Origin: Ciceribacter sichuanensis
Lineage (GTDB): Bacteria; Pseudomonadota; Alphaproteobacteria; Rhizobiales; Rhizobiaceae
NCBI RefSeq assembly: GCF_024055605.1
Contig: NZ_JAMXLX010000001.1
Span: forward strand, 868,001 to 932,000
Reading direction: 5' to 3'
Length of the DNA: 64,000 bases
The notes beneath the pieces are model-generated. The model searched no databases. It saw only the letters and a program-made list of their open reading frames with translations, and was not told the DNA's origin. Of this stretch, positions 44,998 to 55,531 are shown in pieces. Numbering within the stretch: position 1 is the stretch's first letter; every line of letters begins with the position of its first letter. The translations under genes and the position numbers were made by a program.

Positions 44998-47079
44998 ATG
45001 GCAAAGCTGAAAGTCGACGGTAAAGAGATCGAGGTCCCGGATCATTTCACGCTGTTGCAAGCGTGCGAGGAAGCCGGCGCTGAAGTCCCGCGCTTTTGTT
45101 TTCATGAACGACTGTCGGTCGCCGGCAACTGCCGTATGTGCCTCGTCGAGGTAAAGGGTGGCCCGCCGAAGCCGGCTGCATCCTGCGCCATGGGCGTGCG
45201 CGATATCCGCGGCGGTCCGAACGGCGAGCTGCCGGAAGTCTTCACCAACACGCCGATGGTCAAGAAGGCCCGCGAAGGCGTGATGGAATTCCTGTTGATC
45301 AACCACCCGCTGGATTGCCCGATCTGCGATCAGGGCGGTGAGTGCGACCTGCAGGACCAGGCCATGGCCTTCGGTATCGACTCGTCGCGCTACTCGGAAA
45401 ACAAGCGCGCGGTCGAAGACAAGTATATCGGCCCGCTGGTCAAGACCGTGATGAACCGCTGCATTCACTGCACGCGTTGCGTCCGCTTCACCACCGAAGT
45501 TGCCGGCATCGCCGAACTCGGCCTGATCGGTCGCGGCGAGGATGCCGAGATCACCACCTATCTCGAGCAGGCCATGACTTCGGAGCTTCAGGGCAACGTG
45601 GTCGACCTCTGCCCGGTTGGCGCGCTGACCTCCAAGCCCTTTGCCTTCACGGCCCGTCCATGGGAACTCAACAAGACCGAATCGATCGACGTCATGGACG
45701 CTCTCGGTTCGGCGATCCGCGTCGATACCCGCGGCCGCGAAGTCATGCGCGTCATGCCCCGCGTCAACGAGCAGATCAACGAGGAGTGGATTTCCGACAA
45801 GAGCCGCTTCATCTGGGACGGCCTGAAGACCCAGCGTCTCGATCGCCCCTATGTCCGTCGTGACGGTCGCCTGCAGCCAGCCACGTGGGCGGAAGCTTTT
45901 GCCGCCATCAAGTCGGCGGTCGCCGCTACCTCTGGTTCGAAGATCGGCGCCATCGCCGGCGATCTCGCCTCCGTCGAGGAAATGTATGCGCTGAAGGCGC
46001 TTCTCAATGCGCTCGGTTCGGTCAACACCGACTGTCGCCAGGATGGGACGGCAGTTGATCCGTCGCTCGGCCGCGCAAGCTACCTCTTTAACGCAACGAT
46101 CGAAGGCATCGAAGCCGCCGACGCGATCCTCATTGTCGGCGCCAATCCACGCTACGAGGCTGCCGTGCTCAACGCCCGCATCCGCAAGCGTTGGCGTCGC
46201 GGCGGCCTGCCGATCGGCGTGATCGGCGAAGGCGGCGAGCTGCGTTATCCCTATGAATACCTTGGTGCAGGCACCGAGACGCTGGCCGACCTCGTCGCTG
46301 GCAAGAGCGGCTTCGTCGAAAAGCTGAAGGCTGCCAAGAACCCGCTTATCATTGTAGGGCAGGGCGCTCTGGTCGGTGCTGAAGGCGCGACGGTTCTGGC
46401 GAATGCTGCAAAGCTCGCTGAAGCCGTCGGTGCGCTCACCGAGGAATGGAACGGCTTCTCTGTACTTCACACAGCCGCTTCGCGCGTCGGTGGCCTCGAT
46501 CTCGGTTTCGTGCCGGGTGAGGGCGGTGCTGCCGCAGCCGATCTTCTGGCTTCCGCTGATGTTCTCTTCCTTCTCGGCGCTGACGAACTCGATTTCACCC
46601 GCAAGGGTGCGAAGTTCACCGTCTATATCGGTAGCCATGGCGACAACGGCGCACATCATGCCGACGTCATCCTTCCGGGCGCGACCTACACCGAAAAGTC
46701 GGGCATCTGGGTCAACACCGAAGGACGCGTCCAGATGGGCAACCGCGCTGGCTTCGCACCGGGCGATGCCCGCGAAGACTGGGCTATCATTCGCGCGCTT
46801 TCCGACGTGCTCGGCAAGAAGCTGCCCTTCGACTCGCTGACTGCGCTTCGCGCCAAGCTTTATGCCGAATACCCGCATTTTGCCGGTCTCGATGAGATCC
46901 TTCCGGGCGCCAGCAGCGAAATTGCCGCAATTGCGAAAAAAGCCGGGCAGATGACGAAATCCGTGTTTGCGTCGCCGGTCAAAGACTTCTATTTGACGAA
47001 CCCGATTGCACGTGCGTCGGCCGTCATGGCCGAGTGCTCGGCATTGGCCCGCAACAACTTCAAGGCTGCGGCAGAGTAA
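44998..47079 (+). CDS. nuoG: NADH-quinone oxidoreductase subunit G
   Basis: Encodes 693 residues. The N-terminal [2Fe-2S] domain has CNRMCLVEV-type ligands (AGNCRMCLVEVKGG), then HPLDCPICDQGGECDLQDQA and NRCIHCTRCVRFTTEVAG for the [4Fe-4S] clusters. The C-terminal part is molybdopterin-oxidoreductase-like (IAGDLASVEEMYALKALLNA; VILPGATYTEKSGIWVNTEG) without a cofactor. Largest peripheral-arm subunit. Confidence 0.99.
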   Translation: MAKLKVDGKEIEVPDHFTLLQACEEAGAEVPRFCFHERLSVAGNCRMCLVEVKGGPPKPAASCAMGVRDIRGGPNGELPEVFTNTPMVKKAREGVMEFLLINHPLDCPICDQGGECDLQDQAMAFGIDSSRYSENKRAVEDKYIGPLVKTVMNRCIHCTRCVRFTTEVAGIAELGLIGRGEDAEITTYLEQAMTSELQGNVVDLCPVGALTSKPFAFTARPWELNKTESIDVMDALGSAIRVDTRGREVMRVMPRVNEQINEEWISDKSRFIWDGLKTQRLDRPYVRRDGRLQPATWAEAFAAIKSAVAATSGSKIGAIAGDLASVEEMYALKALLNALGSVNTDCRQDGTAVDPSLGRASYLFNATIEGIEAADAILIVGANPRYEAAVLNARIRKRWRRGGLPIGVIGEGGELRYPYEYLGAGTETLADLVAGKSGFVEKLKAAKNPLIIVGQGALVGAEGATVLANAAKLAEAVGALTEEWNGFSVLHTAASRVGGLDLGFVPGEGGAAAADLLASADVLFLLGADELDFTRKGAKFTVYIGSHGDNGAHHADVILPGATYTEKSGIWVNTEGRVQMGNRAGFAPGDAREDWAIIRALSDVLGKKLPFDSLTALRAKLYAEYPHFAGLDEILPGASSEIAAIAKKAGQMTKSVFASPVKDFYLTNPIARASAVMAECSALARNNFKAAAE

Positions 47080-47091
47080 GGGCAGGGGATC

Positions 47092-48135
47092 ATGGACAAC
47101 TTCGTTTCCACTTATGTCTGGCCGGCGGCCATCATGATCGGCCAGTCGCTGCTGCTTCTGGTCTGCCTCCTGGTCTTCATCGCATATATCCTGCTCGCAG
47201 ACCGCAAGATCTGGGCAGCTGTCCAGCTGCGCCGCGGCCCGAACGTGGTCGGTCCCTGGGGGCTGTTCCAGTCCTTCGCCGACCTTCTGAAGTTCGTGTT
47301 CAAGGAGCCGATCATTCCGGCAGGCGCGAACAAGGGCGTGTTTCTTCTCGCTCCGCTCGTCACCGTGCTGTTGGCACTGGCCACCTGGGCCGTGGTGCCT
47401 GTTGCAGATGGCTGGGTGATCGCCAACATCAACGTCGGCGTCCTGTATGTCTTCGCGATCTCGTCGCTCGAAGTCTACGGCATCATCATGGGCGGTTGGG
47501 CTTCGAACTCGAAGTATCCGTTCCTCGGCGCGCTTCGCTCGGCGGCGCAGATGGTGTCCTATGAAGTCTCGATAGGCTTCGTCATCGTCACCGTTCTGCT
47601 CTGCGTCGGTTCGCTGAACCTGTCTGACATCGTCTATGCGCAGAAGGACGGTCTCGGCACCATGATCGGCCTGCCGAATTCCTTCCTCGACTGGCACTGG
47701 CTGGCCCTGTTCCCGATGTTCGTGGTGTTCTTCATCTCGGCGCTTGCGGAAACCAACCGTCCGCCTTTCGACCTGCCGGAAGCTGAATCCGAACTCGTTG
47801 CTGGCTTCATGGTCGAATACGGCTCCAGCCCGTACATGATGTTCATGCTCGGCGAATATGCCGCCATCGTTCTGATGTGCTCGCTGACCACCATCCTGTT
47901 CCTCGGAGGCTGGCTGCCGCCGGTCGACGTATGGTTCCTGAACTGGGTCCCGGGCATCATCTGGTTCATCATCAAGGCGACGCTGGTATTCTTCATGTTC
48001 GCCATGGTGAAGGCATTCGTTCCGCGCTACCGCTACGACCAGCTCATGCGTCTCGGCTGGAAGGTCTTCCTTCCGATCTCGCTCGCCATGGTGGTCATCG
48101 TTGCATTCGTGCTGAAGTTTATGGGATGGGCATGA
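47092..48135 (+). CDS. nuoH: NADH-quinone oxidoreductase subunit H
   Basis: Encodes 347 residues with about eight helices. The quinone-channel loops [20 protein letters not shown] and [20 protein letters not shown] with [16 protein letters not shown] are fully conserved. Inner-membrane subunit linking quinone binding to proton transfer. Confidence 0.99.
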   Translation: MDNFVSTYVWPAAIMIGQSLLLLVCLLVFIAYILLADRKIWAAVQLRRGPNVVGPWGLFQSFADLLKFVFKEPIIPAGANKGVFLLAPLVTVLLALATWAVVPVADGWVIANINVGVLYVFAISSLEVYGIIMGGWASNSKYPFLGALRSAAQMVSYEVSIGFVIVTVLLCVGSLNLSDIVYAQKDGLGTMIGLPNSFLDWHWLALFPMFVVFFISALAETNRPPFDLPEAESELVAGFMVEYGSSPYMMFMLGEYAAIVLMCSLTTILFLGGWLPPVDVWFLNWVPGIIWFIIKATLVFFMFAMVKAFVPRYRYDQLMRLGWKVFLPISLAMVVIVAFVLKFMGWA

Positions 48136-48174
48136 TCATGGCCATCCGTTCACTCGGCAGATTTGGAGGTTGAG

Positions 48175-48666
48175 ATGGCTGGTCTTTCCCAGGCTGTCAG
48201 TTCCCTGTTCCTGAAAGAGTTCGTCGGCGCCTTTTTCCTGTCGATGCGCTATTTCTTCCGCCAGAAGGCGACCATCAACTATCCTTTCGAAAAGGGTCCG
48301 GTCTCTCCGCGTTTCCGCGGCGAACATGCCCTGCGTCGCTATCCGAACGGTGAGGAACGCTGCATCGCCTGCAAGCTTTGTGAAGCGATCTGTCCCGCCC
48401 AGGCGATTACCATCGAAGCCGGCCCGCGTCGAAACGACGGCACCCGCCGCACGGTGCGTTATGACATCGACATGGTGAAGTGCATCTACTGCGGCTTCTG
48501 CCAGGAAGCCTGCCCGGTGGATGCGATCGTCGAAGGGCCGAACTTCGAGTTCGCGACCGAGACCCGCGAAGAGCTTTACTTCGACAAACAGCGGCTGCTG
48601 GACAACGGCGACCGCTGGGAACGGGAAATCGCGCGGAACCTCGCGCTGGATGCACCGTACCGCTGA
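48175..48666 (+). CDS. nuoI: NADH-quinone oxidoreductase subunit I
   Basis: Encodes 163 residues from the ATG at 48175, with GGAGG upstream; the TTG at 48163 is too close to that site. Two 8-Fe ferredoxin motifs are present, [15 protein letters not shown] and [15 protein letters not shown], holding clusters N6a and N6b. Confidence 0.99.
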   Translation: MAGLSQAVSSLFLKEFVGAFFLSMRYFFRQKATINYPFEKGPVSPRFRGEHALRRYPNGEERCIACKLCEAICPAQAITIEAGPRRNDGTRRTVRYDIDMVKCIYCGFCQEACPVDAIVEGPNFEFATETREELYFDKQRLLDNGDRWEREIARNLALDAPYR

Positions 48667-48674
48667 CAGGCGGC

Positions 48675-48803
48675 ATGACGACGCCTTGGCGGGAACCCGA
48701 TGGGACGCCGCCATGGCACAGATTTGAAACGGAGTGCGCCGGTGGGGATGCCGGTGGCGCTTTATCGGGCGAAGGGCAGGGGCCCTCGTCCGGGGGAAGA
48801 TGA
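48675..48803 (+). CDS. Possible 42-residue ORF between nuoI and nuoJ
   Basis: An ATG at 48675, 8 bp after the nuoI stop and preceded by AGG at 5 bp, opens a frame ending just 12 bp before nuoJ. The product is hydrophilic and Gly-rich (MTTPWREPDGTPPWHRF ... GPSSGGR). No family is recognised. It fills the 149-bp gap exactly, but it could also be chance in GC-rich sequence. Confidence 0.35.
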   Translation: MTTPWREPDGTPPWHRFETECAGGDAGGALSGEGQGPSSGGR

Positions 48804-48815
48804 AAAGGCACCAAC

Positions 48816-49430
48816 ATGGGTCTTCAGGCTCTCTTTTTCTATCTCTTCGCGTTTGTCGCGGTGGCTTCCGCGTTCATGGTCATCTCGGCACGGAACCCGG
48901 TTCACTCGGTTCTGTTCCTGATCCTGACCTTCGTGAACGCCGCGGGGCTGTTCCTGCTGACGGGGGCTGAATTCCTCGCCATGATCCTGCTGGTCGTTTA
49001 TGTCGGCGCGGTCGCGGTTCTCTTCCTTTTTGTGGTGATGATGCTCGACATCGATTTCACCGAGTTGCGGTCGGGCGTGCTGAAATACGCTCCGATCGGC
49101 GCGCTGATCGGTCTGGTGGTCGCAGCCGAACTGGTCATCGTGGTCGGCGGTACTGCGATTTCTCCGGCTGCCAAGGATGCGATCACCATGCCGATCCCGG
49201 CATTGACGGAGCGCACCAACACTGCCGCCCTCGGCGACGTTCTCTATACAAACTATGTCTATTTCTTCCAGATCGCCGGCCTGGTGCTTCTGGTGGCCAT
49301 GATCGGCGCCATCGTGCTGACGCTTCGCCACCGTGAAAACATCAAGCGGCAGGATATCTCCCGCCAGGTTGCCCGTACGCCCGAGACCGCCGTCAAGGTG
49401 GTCAAGGTCAAGCCGGGTCAGGGCGTCTGA
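48816..49430 (+). CDS. nuoJ: NADH-quinone oxidoreductase subunit J
   Basis: Encodes 204 residues with five helices. The conserved third helix MILLVVYVGAVAVLFLFVVM and the C-terminal AMIGAIVLTLRHRENIKRQD identify NuoJ. Inner-membrane subunit of the proton-channel arm. Confidence 0.98.
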   Translation: MGLQALFFYLFAFVAVASAFMVISARNPVHSVLFLILTFVNAAGLFLLTGAEFLAMILLVVYVGAVAVLFLFVVMMLDIDFTELRSGVLKYAPIGALIGLVVAAELVIVVGGTAISPAAKDAITMPIPALTERTNTAALGDVLYTNYVYFFQIAGLVLLVAMIGAIVLTLRHRENIKRQDISRQVARTPETAVKVVKVKPGQGV

Positions 49431-49457
49431 GGCTAGAGAGGTCAAGGAAACAATATT

Positions 49458-49766
49458 ATGGAAATCGGTCTTTCCCACTACCTGACGGTCAGTGCCATCC
49501 TCTTCACGCTCGGCGTCTTCGGCATCTTCCTGAACCGCAAGAACGTCATCATCATCCTGATGTCGGTCGAGCTTATCCTGCTGGCGGTGAACATCAACAT
49601 GGTGGCCTTCTCTTCCTTCCTGAACGACATGGTCGGCCAGGTCTTCGCCCTGTTCATCCTGACGGTGGCGGCCGCGGAAGCCGCGATCGGCCTCGCAATC
49701 CTCGTCGTCTTCTACCGCAACCGCGGCTCGATCGCAGTTGAAGACATCAACATGATGAAGGGCTGA
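49458..49766 (+). CDS. nuoK: NADH-quinone oxidoreductase subunit K
   Basis: Encodes 102 residues, three helices. The helix glutamates are visible in [14 protein letters not shown] and [20 protein letters not shown]. Seven bp before nuoL. Confidence 0.99.
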   Translation: MEIGLSHYLTVSAILFTLGVFGIFLNRKNVIIILMSVELILLAVNINMVAFSSFLNDMVGQVFALFILTVAAAEAAIGLAILVVFYRNRGSIAVEDINMMKG

Positions 49767-49773
49767 TACGGCT

Positions 49774-51774
49774 ATGCTTCTCTATAAGGCTATCGTCTTT
49801 CTTCCGCTGATCGGATCGATCATTGCCGGCCTGTTCGGCCGCCAGATCGGCGCCAAGGCTTCGGAATACATCACCAGCGGCCTGATGGTGATCGTCGCTA
49901 TCCTCTCGTGGATCGTCTTCTTCAACGTCGCGCTCGCCCATGGCGAAGGCCATGAAGTGATCAAGGTTTCAGTGCTGCGCTGGATCCAGTCCGGTGGCAT
50001 CGACGTCGAATGGTCGCTGCGCATCGACACGCTGACCGCCGTCATGCTGGTCGTGGTCAACTCGGTATCGACGCTGGTGCACATCTATTCGATGGGCTAC
50101 ATGCACCACGATCCGCATCGCCCGCGCTTCTTCTCCTACCTGTCGCTCTTCACCTTCGCCATGTTGATGCTGGTGACGTCCGATAATCTGCTGCAGATGT
50201 TCTTCGGCTGGGAAGGCGTGGGTCTGGCCTCGTACCTGCTGATCGGTTTCTGGTTCAAGAAGCCATCGGCCAACGCTGCCGCCATGAAGGCCTTCATCGT
50301 TAACCGCGTCGGCGACTTCGGCTTCATTCTCGGCATCTCGGGCATTTTCGTTCTCTTCGGCTCGATCAATTTCGAAACCATCTTCGCCGCCGCGCAGACG
50401 TATCTGCCGCACGAAGGTGCGGAAGCCGGTGAGGCCGTCATCAACCTCTTCGGCATGAACCTCGACAAGGGCCACGCTATCACTGCCATCTGCCTGCTGC
50501 TCTTCATGGGCGCCATGGGTAAGTCGGCCCAGTTCCTGCTGCACACCTGGTTGCCGGACGCGATGGAAGGCCCGACCCCGGTTTCGGCACTTATCCATGC
50601 CGCAACCATGGTTACCGCCGGCGTCTTCCTCGTCGCCCGCATGTCGCCGCTGTTCGAACTGTCGCCGGATGCGCTGACTGTCGTCACCCTGATCGGTGCG
50701 ATCACCGCCTTCTTTGCCGCGACCGTCGGTCTGGTGCAGAACGACATCAAGCGCGTCATCGCCTATTCGACCTGTTCTCAGCTTGGTTACATGTTCGTGG
50801 CACTTGGAGTAGGGGCCTACGGCGCTGCCGTGTTCCACCTGTTCACGCACGCCTTCTTCAAGGCCCTCCTGTTCCTTTGTGCCGGCTCGGTCATCCATGC
50901 CGTCGATGGCGAGCAGGACATGCGCTACATGGGCGGCCTGCGTCCGCACATCAGGGTGACCTTCCTGATGATGCTGATCGGTACGCTCGCCATCACCGGC
51001 GTCGGCATTCCGTTCACTCCGATCGGTTTCGCCGGTTACTTCTCGAAGGACGTAATCATCGAGGCGACTTATGCTTCGCATTCGCCGCTCTCGGGCTTTG
51101 CCTTCACGCTGCTGGTCATCGCCGCTCTGTTCACGAGCTTCTATTCCTGGCGACTGATGTTCCTGACCTTCTTCGGCAAGCCGCGCGCATCTGCCGACGT
51201 CATGCACCATGTGCATGAATCTCCGCAGGTCATGCTCGTACCGCTCTACCTTCTGGCGATCGGTGCAGTTCTGGCAGGCTGGATCTTCGAAGGCCGCTTC
51301 TATGGCGAGGAGTATCTAGAGTTCTGGAAGGGCGCGCTGTTTACTGCGGAACACAATGAACTGCTGCACGAGTTCCACCACGTGCCGGCCTGGGTTGCCC
51401 TCAGCCCGTTCATCGCGATGGTCCTTGGTTTCGTTACCGCCTGGTACATGTACATCAAGTCGCCGTCGACGCCGAAGAAGCTCGCCGAGCAGCATCGCGT
51501 TCTCTACCAGTTCCTGCTCAACAAGTGGTACTTCGACGAACTCTACGACTTCCTCTTCGTCCGCTCCGCCAAGGCTCTTGGCCGCTTCCTTTGGAAGAAG
51601 GGTGACATCGGGCTCATCGATACCTACGGCCCGAACGGCGTTGCCGCCGGGGTTGCTGATGTAACCCAGAAGGTCGTCCGACTGCAGTCGGGCTACCTCT
51701 ACCACTATGCCTTCGCGATGCTGATAGGTATCGCAGCCCTCGTTACCTGGATGATGCTCGGGAGTTCCTTCTGA
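49774..51774 (+). CDS. nuoL: NADH-quinone oxidoreductase subunit L
   Basis: Encodes 666 residues with about 16 helices and the long lateral amphipathic helix. Antiporter-like motifs include [40 protein letters not shown] and [20 protein letters not shown]. Its stop overlaps the nuoM start (TGATG). Confidence 0.99.
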   Translation: MLLYKAIVFLPLIGSIIAGLFGRQIGAKASEYITSGLMVIVAILSWIVFFNVALAHGEGHEVIKVSVLRWIQSGGIDVEWSLRIDTLTAVMLVVVNSVSTLVHIYSMGYMHHDPHRPRFFSYLSLFTFAMLMLVTSDNLLQMFFGWEGVGLASYLLIGFWFKKPSANAAAMKAFIVNRVGDFGFILGISGIFVLFGSINFETIFAAAQTYLPHEGAEAGEAVINLFGMNLDKGHAITAICLLLFMGAMGKSAQFLLHTWLPDAMEGPTPVSALIHAATMVTAGVFLVARMSPLFELSPDALTVVTLIGAITAFFAATVGLVQNDIKRVIAYSTCSQLGYMFVALGVGAYGAAVFHLFTHAFFKALLFLCAGSVIHAVDGEQDMRYMGGLRPHIRVTFLMMLIGTLAITGVGIPFTPIGFAGYFSKDVIIEATYASHSPLSGFAFTLLVIAALFTSFYSWRLMFLTFFGKPRASADVMHHVHESPQVMLVPLYLLAIGAVLAGWIFEGRFYGEEYLEFWKGALFTAEHNELLHEFHHVPAWVALSPFIAMVLGFVTAWYMYIKSPSTPKKLAEQHRVLYQFLLNKWYFDELYDFLFVRSAKALGRFLWKKGDIGLIDTYGPNGVAAGVADVTQKVVRLQSGYLYHYAFAMLIGIAALVTWMMLGSSF

Positions 51775-53285
51775 TGACCGACTGGCCTATTCTCTCGACG
51801 GTCACCTTTCTGCCGCTCGTCGGCATTGTGCTCCTCCTCCTGACGCGTCAGGATTCTGCCCAGGGTCGCCGCAACATTCTCAATGTCTCGTTGCTGACCA
51901 CGGTATTCACCTTCGTGGTCTCGCTCTTCATCTGGATCGGGTTCGACAATTCGAATCCGGGCTTCCAGATGGTCGAAAAGCATGAATGGCTTACCACCGG
52001 CATTTCCTATCATGTCGGCGTAGACGGTATTTCGATGCTCTTCGTCATCCTGACCACGCTGCTGATGCCCTTCTGCATCCTCGCAAGCTGGCTGTCGGTC
52101 GAGAAGCGCATCAAGGAATACATGATCGCCTTCCTGCTGCTCGAAACGTTGATGATCGGCGTCTTCGTCTCGCTGGACATCGTTCTCTTCTACGTGTTCT
52201 TCGAAGCAGGCCTGATCCCGATGTTCATCATCATCGGCGTCTGGGGCGGTAAGGATCGCGTTTACGCATCCTACAAGTTCTTCCTCTACACGTTGCTCGG
52301 CTCGGTGCTGATGCTGCTCGCCATCATGGCAATGTACTGGGATGCAGGCACGACCGACATCACACTGCTCCTCGGCCACAAGTTCCCGGCCGGCATGCAG
52401 ACATGGCTATGGCTTGCCTTCTTCGCATCCTTTGCCGTGAAGATGCCGATGTGGCCGGTTCACACCTGGCTTCCGGATGCGCACGTTCAGGCGCCGACCG
52501 CGGGCTCGATGATCCTGGCCGGTATCCTGCTGAAGCTCGGCGGCTACGGCATGCTGCGCTTCTCGCTGCCGATGTTCCCGCTCGCATCCGACTACTTCGC
52601 GCCGCTGGTCTTCACGCTTTCCGTCATTGCTATCGTCTACACCTCGCTGGTGGCGCTGATGCAGGAAGACATGAAGAAGGTCATTGCCTATTCGTCGGTT
52701 GCGCACATGGGCTATGTGACGATGGGTACCTTCGCCGCCAACACGCAGGGTGTGCAGGGCGCGATCTTCCAGATGATCAGCCACGGTTTCGTTTCCGCTG
52801 CGCTCTTCTTCTGCGTCGGCGTCATCTATGACCGTCTCCACACCCGCGACATCGCGGCCTATGGCGGCCTCGTCAACAACATGCCGAAATACGCCGTCGC
52901 CTTCATGATCTTCACCATGGCGAACGTCGGCCTTCCGGGCACGTCCGGTTTCATCGGCGAATTCCTGACCCTGATCGGCGTCTTCCGCGCCAACACATGG
53001 GTTGCGCTGTTCGCCGCCACCGGCGTGATCCTTTCGGCCGGTTACTCGCTCTGGCTCTATCGCCGGGTTGTCTTCGGTGCGCTCGAAAAGGACAGCCTCA
53101 AGGCGATGCTGGATCTTTCGCTCCGCGAGAAGCTGATCCTCTATCCGCTGATCGCGCTCACCATCTTCTTCGGCGTCTATCCGGCTCCGATCTTCGATGC
53201 GACGGCTGCGTCGGTGGAGCTTCTGGTGAACAACTATTCCACGGCTATCGAGGCGGCACGTAACGTGGCGCTTGCAGTGAACTGA
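51774..53285 (+). CDS. nuoM: NADH-quinone oxidoreductase subunit M
   Basis: Encodes 503 residues with about 14 helices. [40 protein letters not shown] and [20 protein letters not shown] are typical of this proton-pumping subunit. Coupled to nuoL by a one-base overlap. Confidence 0.99.
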   Translation: MTDWPILSTVTFLPLVGIVLLLLTRQDSAQGRRNILNVSLLTTVFTFVVSLFIWIGFDNSNPGFQMVEKHEWLTTGISYHVGVDGISMLFVILTTLLMPFCILASWLSVEKRIKEYMIAFLLLETLMIGVFVSLDIVLFYVFFEAGLIPMFIIIGVWGGKDRVYASYKFFLYTLLGSVLMLLAIMAMYWDAGTTDITLLLGHKFPAGMQTWLWLAFFASFAVKMPMWPVHTWLPDAHVQAPTAGSMILAGILLKLGGYGMLRFSLPMFPLASDYFAPLVFTLSVIAIVYTSLVALMQEDMKKVIAYSSVAHMGYVTMGTFAANTQGVQGAIFQMISHGFVSAALFFCVGVIYDRLHTRDIAAYGGLVNNMPKYAVAFMIFTMANVGLPGTSGFIGEFLTLIGVFRANTWVALFAATGVILSAGYSLWLYRRVVFGALEKDSLKAMLDLSLREKLILYPLIALTIFFGVYPAPIFDATAASVELLVNNYSTAIEAARNVALAVN

Positions 53286-53303
53286 CGACAGGATCCCTTG
53301 GAC

Positions 53304-54749
53304 ATGACCGCTGAAACACTCCTTGCAAGTCTGCATCTGGTCACGCCGGAACTGATCCTCGCGGTTGGCGCCCTGGCGTTGCTGATGATCGGTGTCTTCG
53401 CCGGCGAAAAGTCGGCGACGACGGTAACCGGCCTTGCCGTGGCATTGCTCATCATCTCCGGCGTCTGGCTGGTGCTCGTGCCGACAGAAGGTTCCGCCTT
53501 TGGCGGTGCCTACGTCGCGGACGGCTATGCCCGCTTCATGAAGGTGCTGGCGCTGATCGGTTCGATCACTGCGATGATCATGGCCGTCGGCCACGCGCGT
53601 TTCGATCACCTCGACAAGTTCGAATTCCCGGTCCTGCTGGTTCTGGCGACCCTCGGCGTCATGCTGATGATCTCCGCCAACAACCTGATTTCGCTCTACC
53701 TGTCGCTCGAGCTTCAGTCGCTTGCGCTCTATGTCGTCGCCGCGATCAATCGCGACAGCCTGCGCTCGACTGAAGCCGGCCTGAAGTACTTCGTTCTCGG
53801 CGCCCTGTCCTCGGGCATGCTGCTCTACGGCATGTCGCTGGTCTACGGCTTCACCGGCAATATCGGCTTTGCCGAAATCGCCGGCGTGCTGGCAAACGGC
53901 GGTGCCTCGCTCGGCGTGGTCTTCGGTCTCGTCTTCGTGCTCGCGGGTCTCGCATTCAAGATCTCGGCCGTGCCGTTCCACATGTGGACGCCGGACGTTT
54001 ACGAAGGCGCGCCGACGCCGGTCACCGCATTCTTGGCCGCAGCCCCGAAGATCGGTGCCATGGCGATCCTGGTGCGCATCGTCATCGATGCCTTCCAGCC
54101 GATCTTCGACCAGTGGCAGCAGATCATCGTCTTCATCTCGATTGCCTCCATGCTGCTCGGCTCCTTCGCTGCGATCGGCCAGCGCAACATCAAGCGATTG
54201 ATGGCCTATTCGTCGATCGGTCACATGGGTTACGCGCTGGTAGGTCTCGCTGCCGGCAATGAGACCGGTGTTACCGGCGTCATCGTCTACATGATGATCT
54301 ACCTCTTTATGACGCTCGGCACCTTCGCCTGCATCATGGCCATGCGTCGCAAGGAAGGCGGCAATGTCGAGAATATCGACGATCTCGCCGGTCTTTCGAC
54401 CACCAAGCCTTTCATGGCCTTCGTGCTCACCGCCCTGATGTTCTCGCTGGCCGGTATCCCGCCGCTCGCAGGCTTTTTCGGGAAGTACTTCGTCTTCGTC
54501 GCGGCCATCGAAGCCAAGCTCTACGCTCTCGCCATCATCGGCGTGCTGTCGTCGGTCGTCGGCTGCTTCTACTATCTCCGTGTCGTGAAGGTCATGTGGT
54601 TCGACGAAGCCAAGGGTGAGTTCACCCGGATCGCTGGCGAGCTTCGTCTCGTCTTCGGTCTCTCCGGCCTGTTCGTCGTCGGTTATGTTCTCTTCGGTGG
54701 TCCGCTCGGCACCGCCGCGGAGGCCGCAGCCAAGACGCTCTTTAATTGA
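53304..54749 (+). CDS. nuoN: NADH-quinone oxidoreductase subunit N
   Basis: Encodes 481 residues from the ATG at 53304; a TTG at 53298 is closer to the AGGA and is an alternative. [40 protein letters not shown] and [20 protein letters not shown] identify NuoN. Last gene of the nuo operon; its stop overlaps the start region of birA. Confidence 0.98.
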   Translation: MTAETLLASLHLVTPELILAVGALALLMIGVFAGEKSATTVTGLAVALLIISGVWLVLVPTEGSAFGGAYVADGYARFMKVLALIGSITAMIMAVGHARFDHLDKFEFPVLLVLATLGVMLMISANNLISLYLSLELQSLALYVVAAINRDSLRSTEAGLKYFVLGALSSGMLLYGMSLVYGFTGNIGFAEIAGVLANGGASLGVVFGLVFVLAGLAFKISAVPFHMWTPDVYEGAPTPVTAFLAAAPKIGAMAILVRIVIDAFQPIFDQWQQIIVFISIASMLLGSFAAIGQRNIKRLMAYSSIGHMGYALVGLAAGNETGVTGVIVYMMIYLFMTLGTFACIMAMRRKEGGNVENIDDLAGLSTTKPFMAFVLTALMFSLAGIPPLAGFFGKYFVFVAAIEAKLYALAIIGVLSSVVGCFYYLRVVKVMWFDEAKGEFTRIAGELRLVFGLSGLFVVGYVLFGGPLGTAAEAAAKTLFN

Positions 54750-55513
54750 GCGTGGCTGGCAAAGAGGGCCGGATCTCGCTCGATGATTTCCGGCACGAGG
54801 CGCTCGGCGCCGTTGCGTCGACCAATACGGAATGTCTCGCCCGCGCTCGCGCGGGCGATTTCGGTTTTCTATGGATCACCGCCGAAAGCCAGAGCGGCGG
54901 ACGTGGACGCAGGGGTCGACCCTGGATGTCCGAGCCCGGCAATCTCTATGCGTCGTTGCTGCTGATCGATCCCGCACCTATGGAGCGGCTGACATCGCTG
55001 CCGCTTGCGGTCGCGCTTGCCGTGCACGGTGCGATCCGTCATGTGCTGCCCGCGGATGCTCCGCCGCTCGAGGTCAAGTGGCCCAACGACATCCTGATCG
55101 GGCGGCAGAAGACCTGCGGCATCCTCCTGGAAAGCGAGAGGCTGACCGATGGCCGGCAGGCGCTGGTGATCGGTATCGGCATCAATATCGCCAACAAGCC
55201 GGATGCGCCCGCCTATCCCGTGACGTGCCTGGCAGAGAACGGCGCGGCGGTCGCGCCGCAAGTGCTCTTTGCCCATCTCTTCTCGGAAATGGCGGATGTT
55301 CTTTCGATATGGGACCGGGGGCGCGGCATCGCCGATGTCGTCGCACTGTGGCGCAAGGTCGCCTGCGGGATCGGCGAAAAAATCACGGTAAACCTGCCGG
55401 ACCGTTCGATTTCCGGCCAATTTGCCGGAATCGATGATAAGGGGATGTTGATACTCGACCGTGGCCCCGACGGGCACATGGCGATCGCCGCCGGCGATGT
55501 TTTTTTCGGGTGA
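54746..55513 (+). CDS. birA: Biotin--[acetyl-CoA-carboxylase] ligase (monofunctional)
   Basis: Encodes 255 residues from a TTG at 54746 that overlaps the nuoN stop; a GTG at 54752 is an alternative. The biotin-protein ligase core is clear: [33 protein letters not shown] (the biotinyl-AMP loop), [20 protein letters not shown] and a C-terminal SH3-like BPL_C domain. It lacks the N-terminal HTH of E. coli BirA, so it only ligates biotin. Translation coupling with nuoN is likely. Confidence 0.93.
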   Translation: MSVAGKEGRISLDDFRHEALGAVASTNTECLARARAGDFGFLWITAESQSGGRGRRGRPWMSEPGNLYASLLLIDPAPMERLTSLPLAVALAVHGAIRHVLPADAPPLEVKWPNDILIGRQKTCGILLESERLTDGRQALVIGIGINIANKPDAPAYPVTCLAENGAAVAPQVLFAHLFSEMADVLSIWDRGRGIADVVALWRKVACGIGEKITVNLPDRSISGQFAGIDDKGMLILDRGPDGHMAIAAGDVFFG

Positions 55514-55531
55514 GATGGAATTAGAAGAGTA

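Noticed and set aside
44665..47697. 1010-codon open frame antisense to nuoG and neighbours
   Set aside because: Spans several proven nuo genes; composition is that of an antisense shadow in GC-rich DNA.
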